Shown here: positions 11,576 through 22,652 of the stretch, one piece after another
Layout: each line of letters opens with the position of its first letter
Numbering within the stretch: position 1 is the first letter of the stretch
DNA from: Takakia lepidozioides
Taxonomy: Eukaryota > Streptophyta > Takakiopsida > Takakiales > Takakiaceae
Assembly (NCBI GenBank): GCA_030704615.1
Contig: CM060731.1
Location: forward strand, 70,848,756 to 70,908,755
DNA: 60,000 nucleotides
Direction: 5' to 3'
Position numbers and translations under genes: made by a program
Notes under the pieces: model-generated
Told to the model about the DNA's origin: nothing
The model's input: the letters and a program-made list of their open reading frames with translations, nothing else
The model's database searches: none

Positions 11576-12274
11576 TGAGTGCAAACATTGTAAGTTTGCA
11601 AAGCCTTCTAGGTGATTTTTTGTCAAACGCATTTCCGGACTGTGGTTCATTGGTCTCGTTGGTGATTGTTATGTGCAGGATTCCAGGATCCGAGTCGAAA
11701 CATGTAGGGCCTACACTTCCTGCCAGGAAGAATGTCCCGTTCTTTGCGAGGGCCGACTTCATGACGAGCCCGGTGAAGGACTACTCCCTTCCTAGTTATG
11801 CAGCTAAACTCGCAAATACAGCGATTAGACGATGTGAGAATCCCAGTAAAGTAGAGCAGATTTTGGAGAGGGCTAGGGAGGACAGAAGGATAAGGAAAGA
11901 GTTGGCAACAGCTGAGACAGGTAGACGGGTGCGAAAGTTCATATGTGATTCAGCGGATGACAGCGATGCAGACAGGGAGGACGACGAGCCAACGGAGGTG
12001 AGATGGTCGGTTCTGCAAGGTGAAGATGGGATTTTCGAAAGCCTGGCCAACGAGCAGTCCGCTGGAGATGAGAAAGGCAATGACGGGGTGGAGGCGGAGC
12101 AGGACAGTCAAGGACAGGACGACGATAGTGATGATTTTCAAGATTAATAGAATTTTAATGAACTCTCTGTACATTTAAATTCTATTCCAAAGTATATAAA
12201 GGAAATTCTCCCCGTCCTTCATGTCCCCCTCTCCATTTGCTTCTCAACGACAACATCATCCAAACCTGGTCCCT

Positions 12275-13400
12275 CCCAAAATCTGAAATGCGGCACCGCA
12301 TTTCAATGTCGGAACGGAAATGTGGCAACTGCAAAAACCTCCTTTGGAAATGCGGCAACGCATTTCCAAAACCGGGGCAAGAACAATTTTCCGTTTCATG
12401 GTTTGGACATCAAAAACTGTTCGGACAAACGGAAATGCGGTGCCGCATTTCCGTTTCCGACACGGCAATTTTGCCGATTGCCAGCTCCTTCCATGGAGGT
12501 AAATGGAAATGCGGAGGTCAAACATGGAAATGCGGTGCCGCATTTCCATTTCCGACACTGCAGTTTTGCCGATTGCCAGCTCATTCCATGGAGGTAAATG
12601 GAAATGCGGAGGTCGAACATGGAAATGCGGTGCCGCATTTACCTTTTGGAGTTGGACATTTTTCCAACTGCAGACCCATCGACGGAAATGCGGCTCCCCA
12701 TTCCATTGTCCAATAAGAAATTTCGATGACGTACATGGAAATGCGGCGCCGCATTTCCAAAAACGGACATCGTTGTTTGTCCAATTCCAGACCCTTTGAC
12801 GGAAATGCGGCACCGCATTCCATCATCCTATAAAAACTTACATTGTCCTATAAAAACTTTCGATTGCCCAACATGAAAATGCGGCGCCGCATTTCCAAAA
12901 CAGACATCATTGTTTGTCCAATTCCAGACCCGTGTGTGCATTCCGTCTTGTTGGACGGAAATGCAGCACCGCATTCCATTGTCCAATACGATATTTTGAT
13001 GACGGACATGGAAATGCGGTGCCGCATTTCCAGAACGGACATCGTTGTTTGTCCAATTCCAGACCCTTTGACGGAAATGCGGCACCGCATTCCATTGTGC
13101 TCTCCGGAAATGCGGTGCCGCATTTCATTGTCCGGTACGAAATTTTGATGACGGACATGGAAATGCGGTGGCGCATTTCAAGTATGGACATGGACAAGCA
13201 TTAGTGACTGGACATGCTTGGACAATTCAAGGTCCAATATGGAAATGCGGCGCCGCATTTCAAATTCGAAGTATGGTAATGCCATGTCAGGAAATGAAAT
13301 GTTGTACAGCATTTCCATTACGACGACAACGGAGGAAAGGGAGCTGCCAGAAATCGCTGCATGGAGAAAAATGAAATGCGGTGCCGAATTTCCGAGCTTC
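12275..13400. repeat. palindrome array A2, irregular spacing
   Basis: About 17 A-type palindromes or half-sites follow the 3' end of the ParB/methyltransferase-like gene; perfect or nearly perfect ones are near 12,431, 12,526, 12,741, 12,878, 13,012 and 13,241. Spacing is irregular (about 30 to 85 bp). Two spacer families recur: one with TTTTGCCGATTGCCAGCTC, the other with CATCGTTGTTTGTCCAATTC. Frames read through this stretch only translate the repeat. Confidence 0.9.
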
Positions 13401-13654
13401 GGCGTGTACATGTTTCCTTTTACTCATAGATGGATTTTCTTCACCTCAGGACTCTGATATCGCTGACTCTGGTATATTCATATGGACAGACACATTGTAG
13501 AAATGAGACCTCAAATTGTAAACAGTGGGCCAATTACTGCAGTTCTTGAACACGACGAAACACAAGCACACAGAAGTGAGGTACGATGGGTTGTTTTATT
13601 GATCGAACACGGTGTCTCACATTTAGCAACTCCAGACAAATCTAAGCCCTTCCT

Positions 13655-14290
13655 CCTTCTACATGGGCGTCACCAAGTCGACGGAAACTTCGATAGCCCT
13701 CAAAACAAGTTCATTACTGATGCGGCACCTCGAGGTAAACTGCAATGCGGTCGATTTGGTGCCCTTGGTGGAGCTGATGACAATGTCATGCCCATCAATC
13801 ATACCACCATCATACATTGACAAGGTCACGGTGGGCCTCCTATGCCCGTGCGATTCGTCTTCGCAACTCAGCCGAATGTCTCCATACACTGGAAAAGCGG
13901 AGTGAACTCCACGAATATAGTTTTCCCGGTGCCGTCCTCCCTGGTCCACTGGCAGCAGTTCCAGCGCCAAAGTGAGGCCGTGCGTGATCTGTCTGGCATC
14001 CCATTCCACCTTGGTATATCGAGGTCAACAATTTTCAGGACCCACGGACCGCATTGACCCTCGCCCTCACCTCGCTCAAAGCGGTAATAGCCCTCCAGAT
14101 ACTCCATTGCGCGCAAAGACTCCCGCTTGATTCCAGAAGTGTCTGTGAAAACAGAGAGCCAGACAATGATGTCTCCTAATTCTGGTTTGAACATAGCATA
14201 ATCGTGGCCATGATAAGGGCAGTCAGCAGGATTTCGGCGACACGACATCCTTGAAAAAGAGTAGCGGAGTACGCTCAATGACAGCAGCTC
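13655..14290 (-). pseudogene. small Cys/Trp-containing accessory gene of element A, frameshifted
   Basis: The protein begins MSCRRNPADCPYHGHDYAMF at about 14,247. It continues through GDIIVWLSVFTDTSG, LRAMEYLEGYYRFERG, WVLKIVDLDIPRWNG and WRWNCCQWT, then after a frame change near 13,870 gives SMYDGGMIDGHDIVI and ISNELVLRAIEV. Homologues lie in element B (53,805-54,457) and element C (56,088-56,648), so three copies keep the same sequence outline of about 190 residues. I do not recognise the family. It has no evident zinc finger or nuclease motif; the conserved Trp/Cys cluster NCCQW and the repeated GGMI-GHDIV are the best family marks. It reads away from the supposed right end. Confidence 0.65.
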
Positions 14291-14509
14291 CCGGATGGAG
14301 GAGGCAGCAGCGCGGTGGCTGGAAGAAATTCAAGCAAACGCGCTGCAATTCCTCACAAACACTCCAGGGCACATTTAAATTTCCCCCCGACAGGAACCTG
14401 CACGGATGAAGATTGGCTGCTCCATGAATGTAGCCGTTTCAGTTTCCTTCCCTGCCATGCAAACTATGGGCAGTAAGTGCCAGGTGGGCCTATAGCCACT
14501 CGAGATGAC

Positions 14510-14570
14510 GAAGTCCATCCCCCCTTCGATGTAAATGCGGCGCCGAATTTCCATCCGGGGGATGGACTTC
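14510..14570. repeat. hairpin with an A-type palindrome in its loop
   Basis: Perfect 14-bp arms (GAAGTCCATCCCCC at 14,510-14,523 and its complement at 14,557-14,570) enclose a decayed A-type palindrome centred near 14,540. This is the last A-type site of the element and is a possible mark of its right part. Confidence 0.85.
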
Positions 14571-16038
14571 GGTGGCAGATTTCAAACTATACCCCGTGGA
14601 TGAGAAAGATGTATCGGTTCATCCACCGCTGGCGTGATGAACACGTTACACGATGATTGGTGGGTACGTGTGACCCAGATGCTCCATTATTGGAGCCCGC
14701 ACTGCTCTTCCGCTTCTCATCATTTCGAAAATCAAAGATGGTCTGACTGGTCATCACCCCAGCCTCACCATCGACAGCATGCTCTAGGGTGGGATCGGCG
14801 ATCAAGCCCGAGTCCACCACCTATAAAATCAAGCGCCCACACAAAACTAGCATGGCGCACAATCAAGCATGCAGGTGTGGAGGGGATCCAAACACAAGAA
14901 TGAAAACAACAACTCCCCTACACCAAAAACAACTCCACAGTGTCGCTCCTGCAACCCAGCCCAAACCCGGACTGACTCTTGCCTCTACCTACAGAAAGGT
15001 CTCGGCCTACAGAGAAGGTGGAAAGCTACGAGGAAAAGAAGGTAAAGCAGTGCCTATCCCAAACAAGCTCTCATCCCAACACCCTCTTTTTTCCTCTCTT
15101 CTCTCACTTGCATGACCATGAGAGCATCCTGTAGACACTCCTCAAACTGCCCTCCACGAGCTCATGAAACTTGGCCTCCAAGGCCCCATGCAAGCCTCCA
15201 CAGAGTCCGCCAGTGCCTCCTTACGTCCACCAGCCATTCCTCCGAATGGAACCACCTCAGGAAACCACACCGTTCACTGAAGGTTCAAAAATGGAGCAAA
15301 TAGAGGTACATATAGGCCCCAACAACATTCTGTCCAATGGAATTACCTGCAGGCTGGTCTTCCCCATAGTGGCTGAAAACCCGAAAAGATTACCTGCAGG
15401 GAAGTAATCCCCTTTGTTAAAACGCAACAGGGAGGCAATTCCGACTTTTCTGCCAGATCAGCTAGCTCAAAACCGTTGTTCTTCAGAGCCCCTCCCCATC
15501 AAGGTCCCACGAAACGAGTGAAAAAAGATTTATTATTATTATTATTATTTTTTTTTTCACTCTAACTGTTCGCGGCCTTCCGTGGCTCCAACCACCACTA
15601 CTCCTCACGGCCCGCCCTAGGCGCTCGTTGGCCACGGGCTGCCCAGTGATACCCCGTGGTACCACTCCCACGAGCCTTCACGGCCCGCCATCCTCACGAT
15701 CTGGTCACTGTGCCAACCCGTTGTGTCCGCACAACGGCTTCCAACGGTCACGGTCAACGGTCACGGTCAACCATCACGATCTGGGCTCGTGGTATCTCGT
15801 GATACCGCCCCAACGGTCCATCACGGCCACTATTCCTTGCGTTCCCTGGAACTCCCAACGAGTTCCCATGCGTTCCCGAGGCGCTCCCGAGCTCTCCTCG
15901 AGCTGGGGTTTGCTCCTGCATCTGCTGCCGCTGAGCTATGGCTTCTGCGGAGCCATCAGCCCCATCGCCCTGCACTCCTGAGCTCTCACGGCCCACTAGA
16001 AGTGCCCCCAACTCAACAAACAAGCTATATGCTGCCCA
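14571..16038. other. gene-poor stretch between element A and the CACTA left end
   Basis: No gene is supported. A TTA/TAT microsatellite and T-run lie at about 15,525-15,557. The part 15,560-16,000 is C-rich with many GGTCACGG, CACGGCC and CGTGGT words. Its short frames are alanine- and serine-rich and look non-coding. CTCATGAAAC at 15,160 slightly resembles the inverted repeat of the giant elements but lacks the rest. Confidence 0.4.
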
Positions 16039-16100
16039 CACTAGTACAGAAACTGGTTTTTTTAACGGCTCTTCTCACACATTTTGGTGTGAAAAAAGCG
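16039..16100. repeat. CACTA left terminal repeat
   Basis: CACTAGTACAGAAACTGG followed by a T-run and AACGGCTCTTCTCACAC. The word GGCTCTTCTTAC recurs at 16,419, and the inverted form GTAAGAAGAGCCGTTC at 28,424. Confidence 0.85.
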
Positions 16101-17000
16101 CAAGTTCACAACCCCCCTTGGTGTTAGGTTAACCTAGTCCTTTGCACCACATGTGAACTTTCTTGGTCCTGTGAAAAAAACCATCTCACACCAAACTTGC
16201 ACCTGATGTGGCAGTAGGCTTAGGTGGCTCTTTTGACGGATATTTTGACGGTCGTTTTGACTGGTTAGTTCAACTACTATTTTGACTAAGTAATCTTAAT
16301 GGTCTTTCTACGGTACTTATTACACCTCAGCGCCACCATGTTTGCCACATGTATGTCAAAGGGAATGCCACGTAATAGAGTCCATCAGAATTATTAAATA
16401 AATAATAGATATTAAGGGCTCTTCTTACGGACTCTCTCACACAGATTTAACACCAGGTTCAAGTCGTGGTGTGATCGCAATGACACTAGTGTGAATACTG
16501 TCACATCCACTGTTTTGTTCCTATTGGATGAAAAATAACAATTATTATTTGTTGACAAATGCCAAAATGAATAGTCATATTATTATTATTATTATTCTTA
16601 TAATAAATGGGATAGCACCCCAAAAGCCATTGGCTGCTTGATTTAATATGTAATATATTATTGTTTTAGAATTTTGATTTGTTTTGTTTCATTTAAACAA
16701 AAGCTTATTTAAAACATGGATAATAATTGTATTATGAACCACATTGACAGTAGTAATGTTATTAATATTAAATATAGCAAACAACCAGCAAAATACCACA
16801 TTCATGTCTACACAAGTTTAATTTGGCTTGATGTGGGAAAATGAAGTTGCCTTTGAACAAGGGGATCTTGTGATCATACATGAGAATAGCAAGAGCATCA
16901 ATTCAAAAAATACTGTTCATGTCAGAAGAGCAGTTTTGTTCACCTGTCTCAGCAACCTTCAATCCATAAAGAAAACTAAACTAAACTTGTAGCATCTTCA
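16101..17000. other. AT-rich subterminal region of the CACTA element
   Basis: No gene is seen. The stretch is AT-rich with TTA-type microsatellite (about 16,537-16,610) and GTGTGA/TCACAC words that are probably subterminal transposase-binding repeats. Confidence 0.4.
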
Positions 17001-17003
17001 ATA

Positions 17004-18235
17004 TCACGCGTGTTTAATAAACTTTTCAGACCATAAGGTGGCACTTCCCTGCGTGTCACCCAATGTGGTATGATTAGGGGTAACAGAGTAGTCCGGGTAT
17101 GCAACACAACCTCTGAAATCATGACCGATTTCACATGGATACGGTAATAGTTGTCTGCACATTTGCTTTCGGAAATCCAGCAATATATCCCACACCTGCC
17201 CTTCTTTTTGTGCACAAGGATCAAACAATAACACCTTGTCGCCGATCTGAAACTGCAACAAAAACCAGATTCCTATATCAGAAATGAACCCTGGAGAACA
17301 GAGACTGACAGCTTGGCACTCCTGCAAAATGCATCCTCGTTCTTCCAGCAAACACCCCAACCCTACCTATTGCAGTACTTCCAATTCTGAATTGCATTTG
17401 CCTGTCTCTATACTCCATGCTGACATGATCAAAGGTGGAACGGTGCCATACCTAGTTGATAGCAGGTTCTGCATGGTCAACATGGATGTGGTAGGACGAT
17501 GTCACAAAACTACCTTTGTAGGTTGTCAATCCTGCAGCTACACAGCGATACATAGGGGGTGTATTGATCCAGCATCAGACAAGGAAACAAAGAGGACAAA
17601 ATTACTTACACTGTGCGGATTTTGTTGTATGGGTGCCCTGACACATACTCAGGGATGTGTGCAGCCTTGGATACACCCTCTAACCAAGGCAGTAATTCTT
17701 TCATAAGCCTCTTGCAGTTTGGCTGATCCCTCAACTTCCATGGATACGGGAAGATGCAATTATTTGCAGGGTTGGGTAAGCAAGTGAGTGGGGAATCGTC
17801 CACCAGCAAAGTATTGGTTGGATTGTAATGGCTGTAGTCCTTCCAAAACTTACATAAGTTCTTGTACATGACAGTTTTAGAAGGATTGAGAGGGTCCACC
17901 ATTCCCACAGGTTGGTCACAATAGTCTTGGTGAAGCACCATCTTTGGTTGCTTCCCAGGAAACAATGCTTTCACAACTGGAAGGACATTACTCAATGACA
18001 TGGAAGACCATACACCTACATCAAAAATCTGAAGGCATCGGTCCAGAAACTCCTGACACCCAGGTCTGGAGGTGACAGTGGGCTCTAGGTGTTCCCTTGT
18101 TCGTAGTCTGCTCTCACATAACAATCCATTCAAGTCAAGTATAAGGATGTGTTTCTGCCTCTCAGTTGCCGAAGGGCAATTACCAACAACTTGTACATGA
18201 TTATCATGTACAAAAGACACACCTTTGTGGGGCAC
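17004..18235 (-). pseudogene. FCP1/SCP-like (NLI-interacting factor-like) phosphatase domain in the CACTA
   Basis: The open frame 18,235-17,606 encodes HILILDLNGLLCESRLR, RPGCQEFLDRCLQIFDVGVWSS, LHQDYCD and NTLLVDDSPLTCLPNPANN. These match the order of HAD motifs in CTD-phosphatase-like proteins of plants, which often have DLNGLL where classic enzymes have DxDxT; the second acidic residue is therefore replaced and activity is uncertain. A further segment at 17,360-17,004 (FQIGDKVLLFDPCAQKEGQVWD and SHYD-like context) may be a downstream exon. It follows the TNPA-like segments on the same strand, so it may be a fused or captured domain of the CACTA transcript. Domain call is strong; gene model is weak. 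Confidence 0.65.
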
Positions 18236-18433
18236 TCTGCAAATTCATGGAGACCTCACAGGCATATTGAGAGGGTAGTACATATGCCGGAAGTGCTACT
18301 GGTGTAGGGGACAACAAAACGGATGAACACTTTGCAGTTGCCTCAACAATATGGGGGGATGGATTGAGTTCACCTTCAGACCAACCCTCCATGTCATCAT
18401 CCCCCTCCATTTCTGAAAGCCCAAACAATGAGC

Positions 18434-20670
18434 CTATTGTGTTTGGCTTTGGTGGCGGTGAAGAAACTGCCTTGAACAGGTTGAGTGGTGAGCCCATAAC
18501 ATGAGAAATAGTCTCATTTGTTGTGTGTGGCGCAAAGGTGGTGCATGTGGTGGACCTGTAGGTTCCGAATCTGGCACATTCATGCCAAGTTTAGCTGCGA
18601 GCGCAATGTTGAATGCAGCTGCTGCCTCCAGTTGGCCTTGGACTGCTTCCAAAGCTGCCTTGGAGCTGGCTTCCATCTGCACTTGTTTGTTTTCCATAGC
18701 ATCGAGGCGAGCTGCTAGTGAACCAATTCCCTGCCCCATCACATAGAACACCTCCAAAGTAACAATTCACTACACTGACTGATGAACTAGTAAGAAAACA
18801 GAACCAAACGGCAACTAGCAATGGCATGGAAATCACGAATATGTAATTCACACCAGAATTGGTACTGAGTTTTATATACCGTTGTGGCTGCACTGCCTGT
18901 ACACCCCGAGCCGTAGCCTTTGTCACTCCTGGCGCTACCGGCGATCTCCTGCAAACTTGGTGTACGTCCAGTCCAGTCTCCTTCTCCTGTGATTGCAACA
19001 AACTTGCAAGTGTTAATGACTAGCATAGCACACTGCCAACAGTAAAGAATTATCTAGGATAGCGTCAATGACTCCCCCTCAATAAGAGTGCTTAGTTCTT
19101 GCTGGCGCCCAACTCTGAGAAGGCCCCCAAGTAGTAGCAATGTGTACTAATTCAATGTGATAGGAATAGACTCTGAGCTCCAACCAAAAAAACCCAACAC
19201 ATAAAGTTTGTCAATGCAAAACAATGTGGGAACTTCCTATGTTGTAAGAGAAGTATACCAGTCGTGCTACAACACCGCTGATTCCACTGCGACCTGATCG
19301 AGATGTATTCTTCACACATCCCCGCGCCTTGACACCATTTGCCTGAAATTTCTTGAAATCAGTGGAAACCCAACTAACAACTAGTTGTGCCCATGTCTTG
19401 TCTGGCACATGATGGGGTTTGGGCAGCCCACACTATAATAATTTTGAACAGCTTATTTCGTTGGTACTTGAGCTGCCCGCAAATTGTTTTTGTAATAGCC
19501 TTATGTTAAGACCAGGAGGTCCGTATTCCCAATCTGAAGCCAGGATCTCCATGATCTTTTCAATTAAGTGTAATGGTTGATCCTGAGCATACAATGACCA
19601 GTCCAACAAACGTTGACACTGCCCTCGCAGAGCTGTCATCCACTGGTTCCGAGCAGGACCTTCAGGGTTTCCAAGTTCATCACAAGAAATGAAAAATTTC
19701 CTCCTCCCTACAGCCACATTCTGAGCAGCCTGGTCTCTCAGATCTTTTGCAAGTGCCCTTCTTTCCCTCCTTAAAGCATTTTTGCGTTCTATAGGAGTCA
19801 CACCTGATGTCCCCCCAGGACTAAGGCTGGAATCCTGCAAGGTTTCAGCAGTACCATGCATGTTACCACCTTCACTCTGTTGGGGCTGGACTGCTGTCTC
19901 CCACCCCACAGGATGATGCGGAGCAAATGCATCCTCGGTCTGTTTCAGAATGCCTTTCCCTTTCAGGGTATTAGGTGTACCTGGAGATGTTGGATAAAGA
20001 GGTGGCCGCGGTGCAGTGAAGCTCGAAGGTGCCGGCAGTTGTACTCCACTGTAGTTGGATCTGAAGGTTGGTGGCCACCATACTGGACCTGCCCCTGGTG
20101 TGGTCTTGCAGGGCTGGTAGGATAGAGGGAGGAAGTAGGTTGGTTGTACATAGGCCGAGGAGGATACATACTATGGGGATGCATTCCATAATGGTGGTAA
20201 ATGGAATACCCACCTTGACTAGGATCATGCATTGGAGCGCCTGCAGGTGGAGCAAAAGAATTGTAATTCTGGCACTGAGAATCATTGTTTGGAGGTTGAT
20301 AGTGAGGATACGGCATGTGCCCATGCAGATTATACCCTGACATGGCAGGATACTGTGGGTACATAAGCGGATACGAGGGAGGAGCCGATACTGGTGGATA
20401 CAAGGGAGCTGGAACGTCAGTCTGTGGAGTGGGCGGGGCTGGTTTTTCGTAAGGGGGAACAACCGCGCCACTCATCATAGCAGTTGGCGCAATAGTTGGT
20501 GCACACTTTGCTGGAGTAAGAGACTTATGCTCGTTCGCATCCTTCCCTGCAATTCCCTTCCTTTTTGACTGAACTCTGCACACATTGCTCAACAGAAACA
20601 TGTGAAACAATACGACCATACTACTAGGGATGGCAAACCGTGGGTAAGCCAAGCCCAAAGGCCTATGCAA
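18434..20670 (-). pseudogene. TNPA-like (plant transposase En/Spm, Ptta type) gene, multi-exon
   Basis: Upstream (20,670-19,963) is a Pro/Tyr-rich N-terminus with repeated PPxxYP-like runs. The 19,909-19,433 exon has a basic helix (RKNALRRERRALAKDLRDQA), KFFISCDELGNPEGPARNQW and YGPPGLNIRLLQKQF. The next segment (19,408-19,211) has MPDKTWAQLVVSWVSTDFKKFQANG and KNTSRSGRSG, the typical Ptta/En-Spm pattern. Then come a short exon near 19,000-18,900 and a coiled-coil-like stretch (18,757-18,600) with MENKQVQMEASSKAALEAVQ. Between these are putative introns. It is divergent from the TNP2-like gene, as in other CACTA elements. Exon joints are inferred, and whether the frame is intact is uncertain. 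Confidence 0.65.
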
Positions 20671-21365
20671 GAAGACCCTGTCAGTCAGACCTATGGTACA
20701 GTCAGCTGAATCGCATGCCTCATACCAGCGACCCTATGATAAATACCTGAATATTAGGAAGGAAGAACTCACCCTGCTAGATGAATCTGACGTGGAGGCT
20801 GAAGTGTCTAAGGCCATGTCAAAAGCATGAAGAATGTCCGAACAAAACAATGTTAGGCATAAACTTCCCTGAACTCGTTTCCAGTTTGTGACATGGGTGA
20901 GGACTTTGAGGATGATCTGAAGGGCAGACCTACCCTTGGCACTAGACTGAAAATTTAACCTCCGGATGGGGAGTCCACCTTTGAACAATAAACAGATGCA
21001 GAGAGGAAAGGGAGATTGTCGATGCTCACTGGTGTGGGTGGCCTGAAGACAATGTCCATTTTGTGATACAAGTCTGGGGTATTCTCATCAGAGAGCGACC
21101 CTCTTCAGGACCATCAAGAACATAGTCCCTGCACCTCTGTTCACCAACTATCAATATCTCAAGGCTGAGTCTAAAGCGGTGGGCCCTGTTGGGGTCTGCT
21201 TGGTAGCCCACATACAACAAAACTGATGAACGTGTGAAGGGCTTTCTAAAAGGAATCTGGAAAGCCTGAACTAATGTTTATAACACGGTAAGTCCTACTA
21301 ATGGAGTGAGCCCCTCATTCTAATGGCAGACAGTTAATTAACTGTCTAGAAGATCTTCAGCTTTT

Positions 21366-22000
21366 CACCTTGAATATCAGGACAAGAGGTGACCAAGTGC
21401 AGTGGACTCGTGAGAAATCCCAAACTGGGGAACGCTCCATTGTGGATTATATCATAATGGACAAAAATTGTTCCCCCAGTGTGCGAATGTGTTGATCGAC
21501 AGAACTGATATTGCTACCTCTGACCAGTTCCTGGTTTGGAATGAGATCAAAAGGTGTTTTCCCAACACCAAGAGATATGTGAAACATTCGATTCGGAAGT
21601 GGCGCATAGAAAAACTTCATAATGAGGAGGTCAAGGTTGAGTATGTCCAGGCCTTGCAAGAGGCTCTCCCTCTCGATGCAATCGCTCCAAGAACTTCAGT
21701 CTCGCTCTGATAACGCAAGAAATGAAGTCGAAAGAGCAGGGGACTCTGGGAGAGTTTCGTTTCCTCCGTGGTTGACAAGATCATTGGGATGAAACTAATT
21801 GTCTGTGCTAGAGCTGTTAATTGGTGGACCAATGAGATTAAACTCAAGATAGCTGAGAGACGAGCCCTCTATAAAGAGTGCTGCAATTTGGAAACCAACA
21901 GAGAATTGTGGGCGAGGTACTACCAGCTCCGTAAAGATATCAATCAGCTTGTTAGGTCTCAGAACCCTAAATTATACTGGGACAAGTTATATAGTGTTTG
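21366..22000 (+). mobile_element. LINE fragment (endonuclease C-terminus and linker)
   Basis: Sequence such as WTREKSQTGERSIVDYIIMD, then DRTDIATSDQFLVWNEIKRC and WRIEKLHNEEVKVEYVQALQ, then after a frame change WWTNEIKLKIAERRALYKEC matches the end of the EEP endonuclease domain and the region before the reverse transcriptase of non-LTR retrotransposons. Both ends are truncated and no reverse transcriptase follows. It lies between the divergent TNPA-like and TNP2-like genes, where the CACTA promoters would be. Confidence 0.75.
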
Positions 22001-22321
22001 AAACTCGGAACTTTGGTGCAGATCGCAAACCTGCTGATGGGTTGGGGAGTTTGCAGGGTGCTTTGCGCGCTTTCTCTTTGTTGGGGCTTCTTTCATCGTT
22101 TCCATCTCTGACTCCGAGCTGGTCTCATTCAAGTCTTCATGTGCGGCATAATCTTGGTCTCGCTGCAATTCTTGCTCTCGTGCCTCCTCTGTGTCTGACT
22201 CCGCTACCACCTGCGCTTCCTCCTCTTGCTCTACCTCTTTCTCCCGTTGTGACATTGCAGTGCAGGAGTTGAACTCTGTGACTTCGGCGAGGAGGACCTG
22301 TGTGTTTGAGGATTTCCTCAA
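21959..22321 (-). CDS. hypothetical acidic reading frame
   Basis: An open frame of about 120 residues is Glu-rich (QREKEVEQEEEAQVVAESDTEEAREQ) and then Lys-rich. Only its last few codons overlap the LINE fragment. It could be an exon of a CACTA gene or a chance frame in a CTC/TCC-rich leader of the TNP2-like gene. I recognise no family. Confidence 0.2.
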   Translation of the reverse strand: MRKSSNTQVLLAEVTEFNSCTAMSQREKEVEQEEEAQVVAESDTEEAREQELQRDQDYAAHEDLNETSSESEMETMKEAPTKRKRAKHPANSPTHQQVCDLHQSSEFQTLYNLSQYNLGF

Positions 22322-22652
22322 CGAGGCGTTTAGGGCGACTCAATCTCGCTTCGACGCTGCAAAGAAGAAGAAGAAAAGACAATGTCAGCAGCAGCAAAAC
22401 CCTAACATATCCTCTCTGCAGGTTTGGAGCTTTTAATGCGGTTTCATGGCTAGGGCTAGGTAGGGCATATGAAAAAACGCAAGTTCGGACCTCTTGCAAT
22501 GTCGTAGATCTTCAGTCGTGCGAAGAATGCCTTGTTCTCCGCTTGACGCTTTGCTCGTTCTACCTCCCTCGCTGTAGGCTTGCGCCCTGGTGTAACTTCT
22601 GGACACTCTATGTCTGTCTCCATTTCCTGACGAGTCTCACTCAGTCGCCAAG

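Larger units (their letters stand above)
6525..12147 (+). pseudogene. multi-exon gene with ParB-like N-terminal and methyltransferase-like C-terminal regions (element A), broken
   Basis: Comparison with the homologue in element B shows about a dozen exons. The first (6525-8506, solo LTR removed) has a Pro/Lys/Ser-rich tail, then a conserved block (CRMVSLPIVRQALPGDVDKL, GSPAFYVSLEN, FFVWDENHQLLAW) resembling the ParB/sulfiredoxin N-terminal fold; the motif reads WDGNHR in B. Further exons lie near 8608-8800, 8900-9172, 9274-9378, 9460-9677, 9823-10925, 11021-11280, 11385-11575 and 11682-12147, with GT...AG introns of 80-145 bp. The C-terminal part carries DMIILDIPDG, then RTRSPAFIQTIMETCT, then VLDLICGTG. 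The protein ends in an acidic tail. Breaks: an in-frame TAG at 7197-7199, a solo LTR at 7522-8233, and frame changes near 8940, 9895 and 10,640. ParB assignment is moderate; methyltransferase-like fold is moderate; actual activity is unknown. Confidence 0.7.
249..14600. mobile_element. element A: giant MULE-like DNA transposon, right end not located
   Basis: The left terminus is clear because the 19-mer GGTTTACTATTTCATGAGC at 251-269 also marks the left end of element B. Inside lie, in order, a few palindromes, a SWIM-type transposase gene on minus, a 53-bp-period palindrome array, the ParB/methyltransferase-like gene on plus, a second palindrome array and a small accessory gene on minus. All three genes have homologues in element B, although the order relative to the ends differs. 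I found no matching right inverted repeat or target duplication, so the right border near 14.6 kb is approximate and is set by the last palindrome-bearing hairpin. Every gene is broken, so the copy cannot act by itself. Confidence 0.75.

Noticed and set aside
12275-13400. Several short reading frames with ISMRHRIS or GNAAPHF-like repeats on both strands
   Set aside because: They translate the palindromes in all frames; the peptide repeats mirror the DNA repeat and have no independent support.
15150-15175. Right inverted repeat of element A at CTCATGAAAC
   Set aside because: Only about ten bases agree, the rest of the terminus and CATGAGC cluster are absent, and no target duplication matches 239-248.
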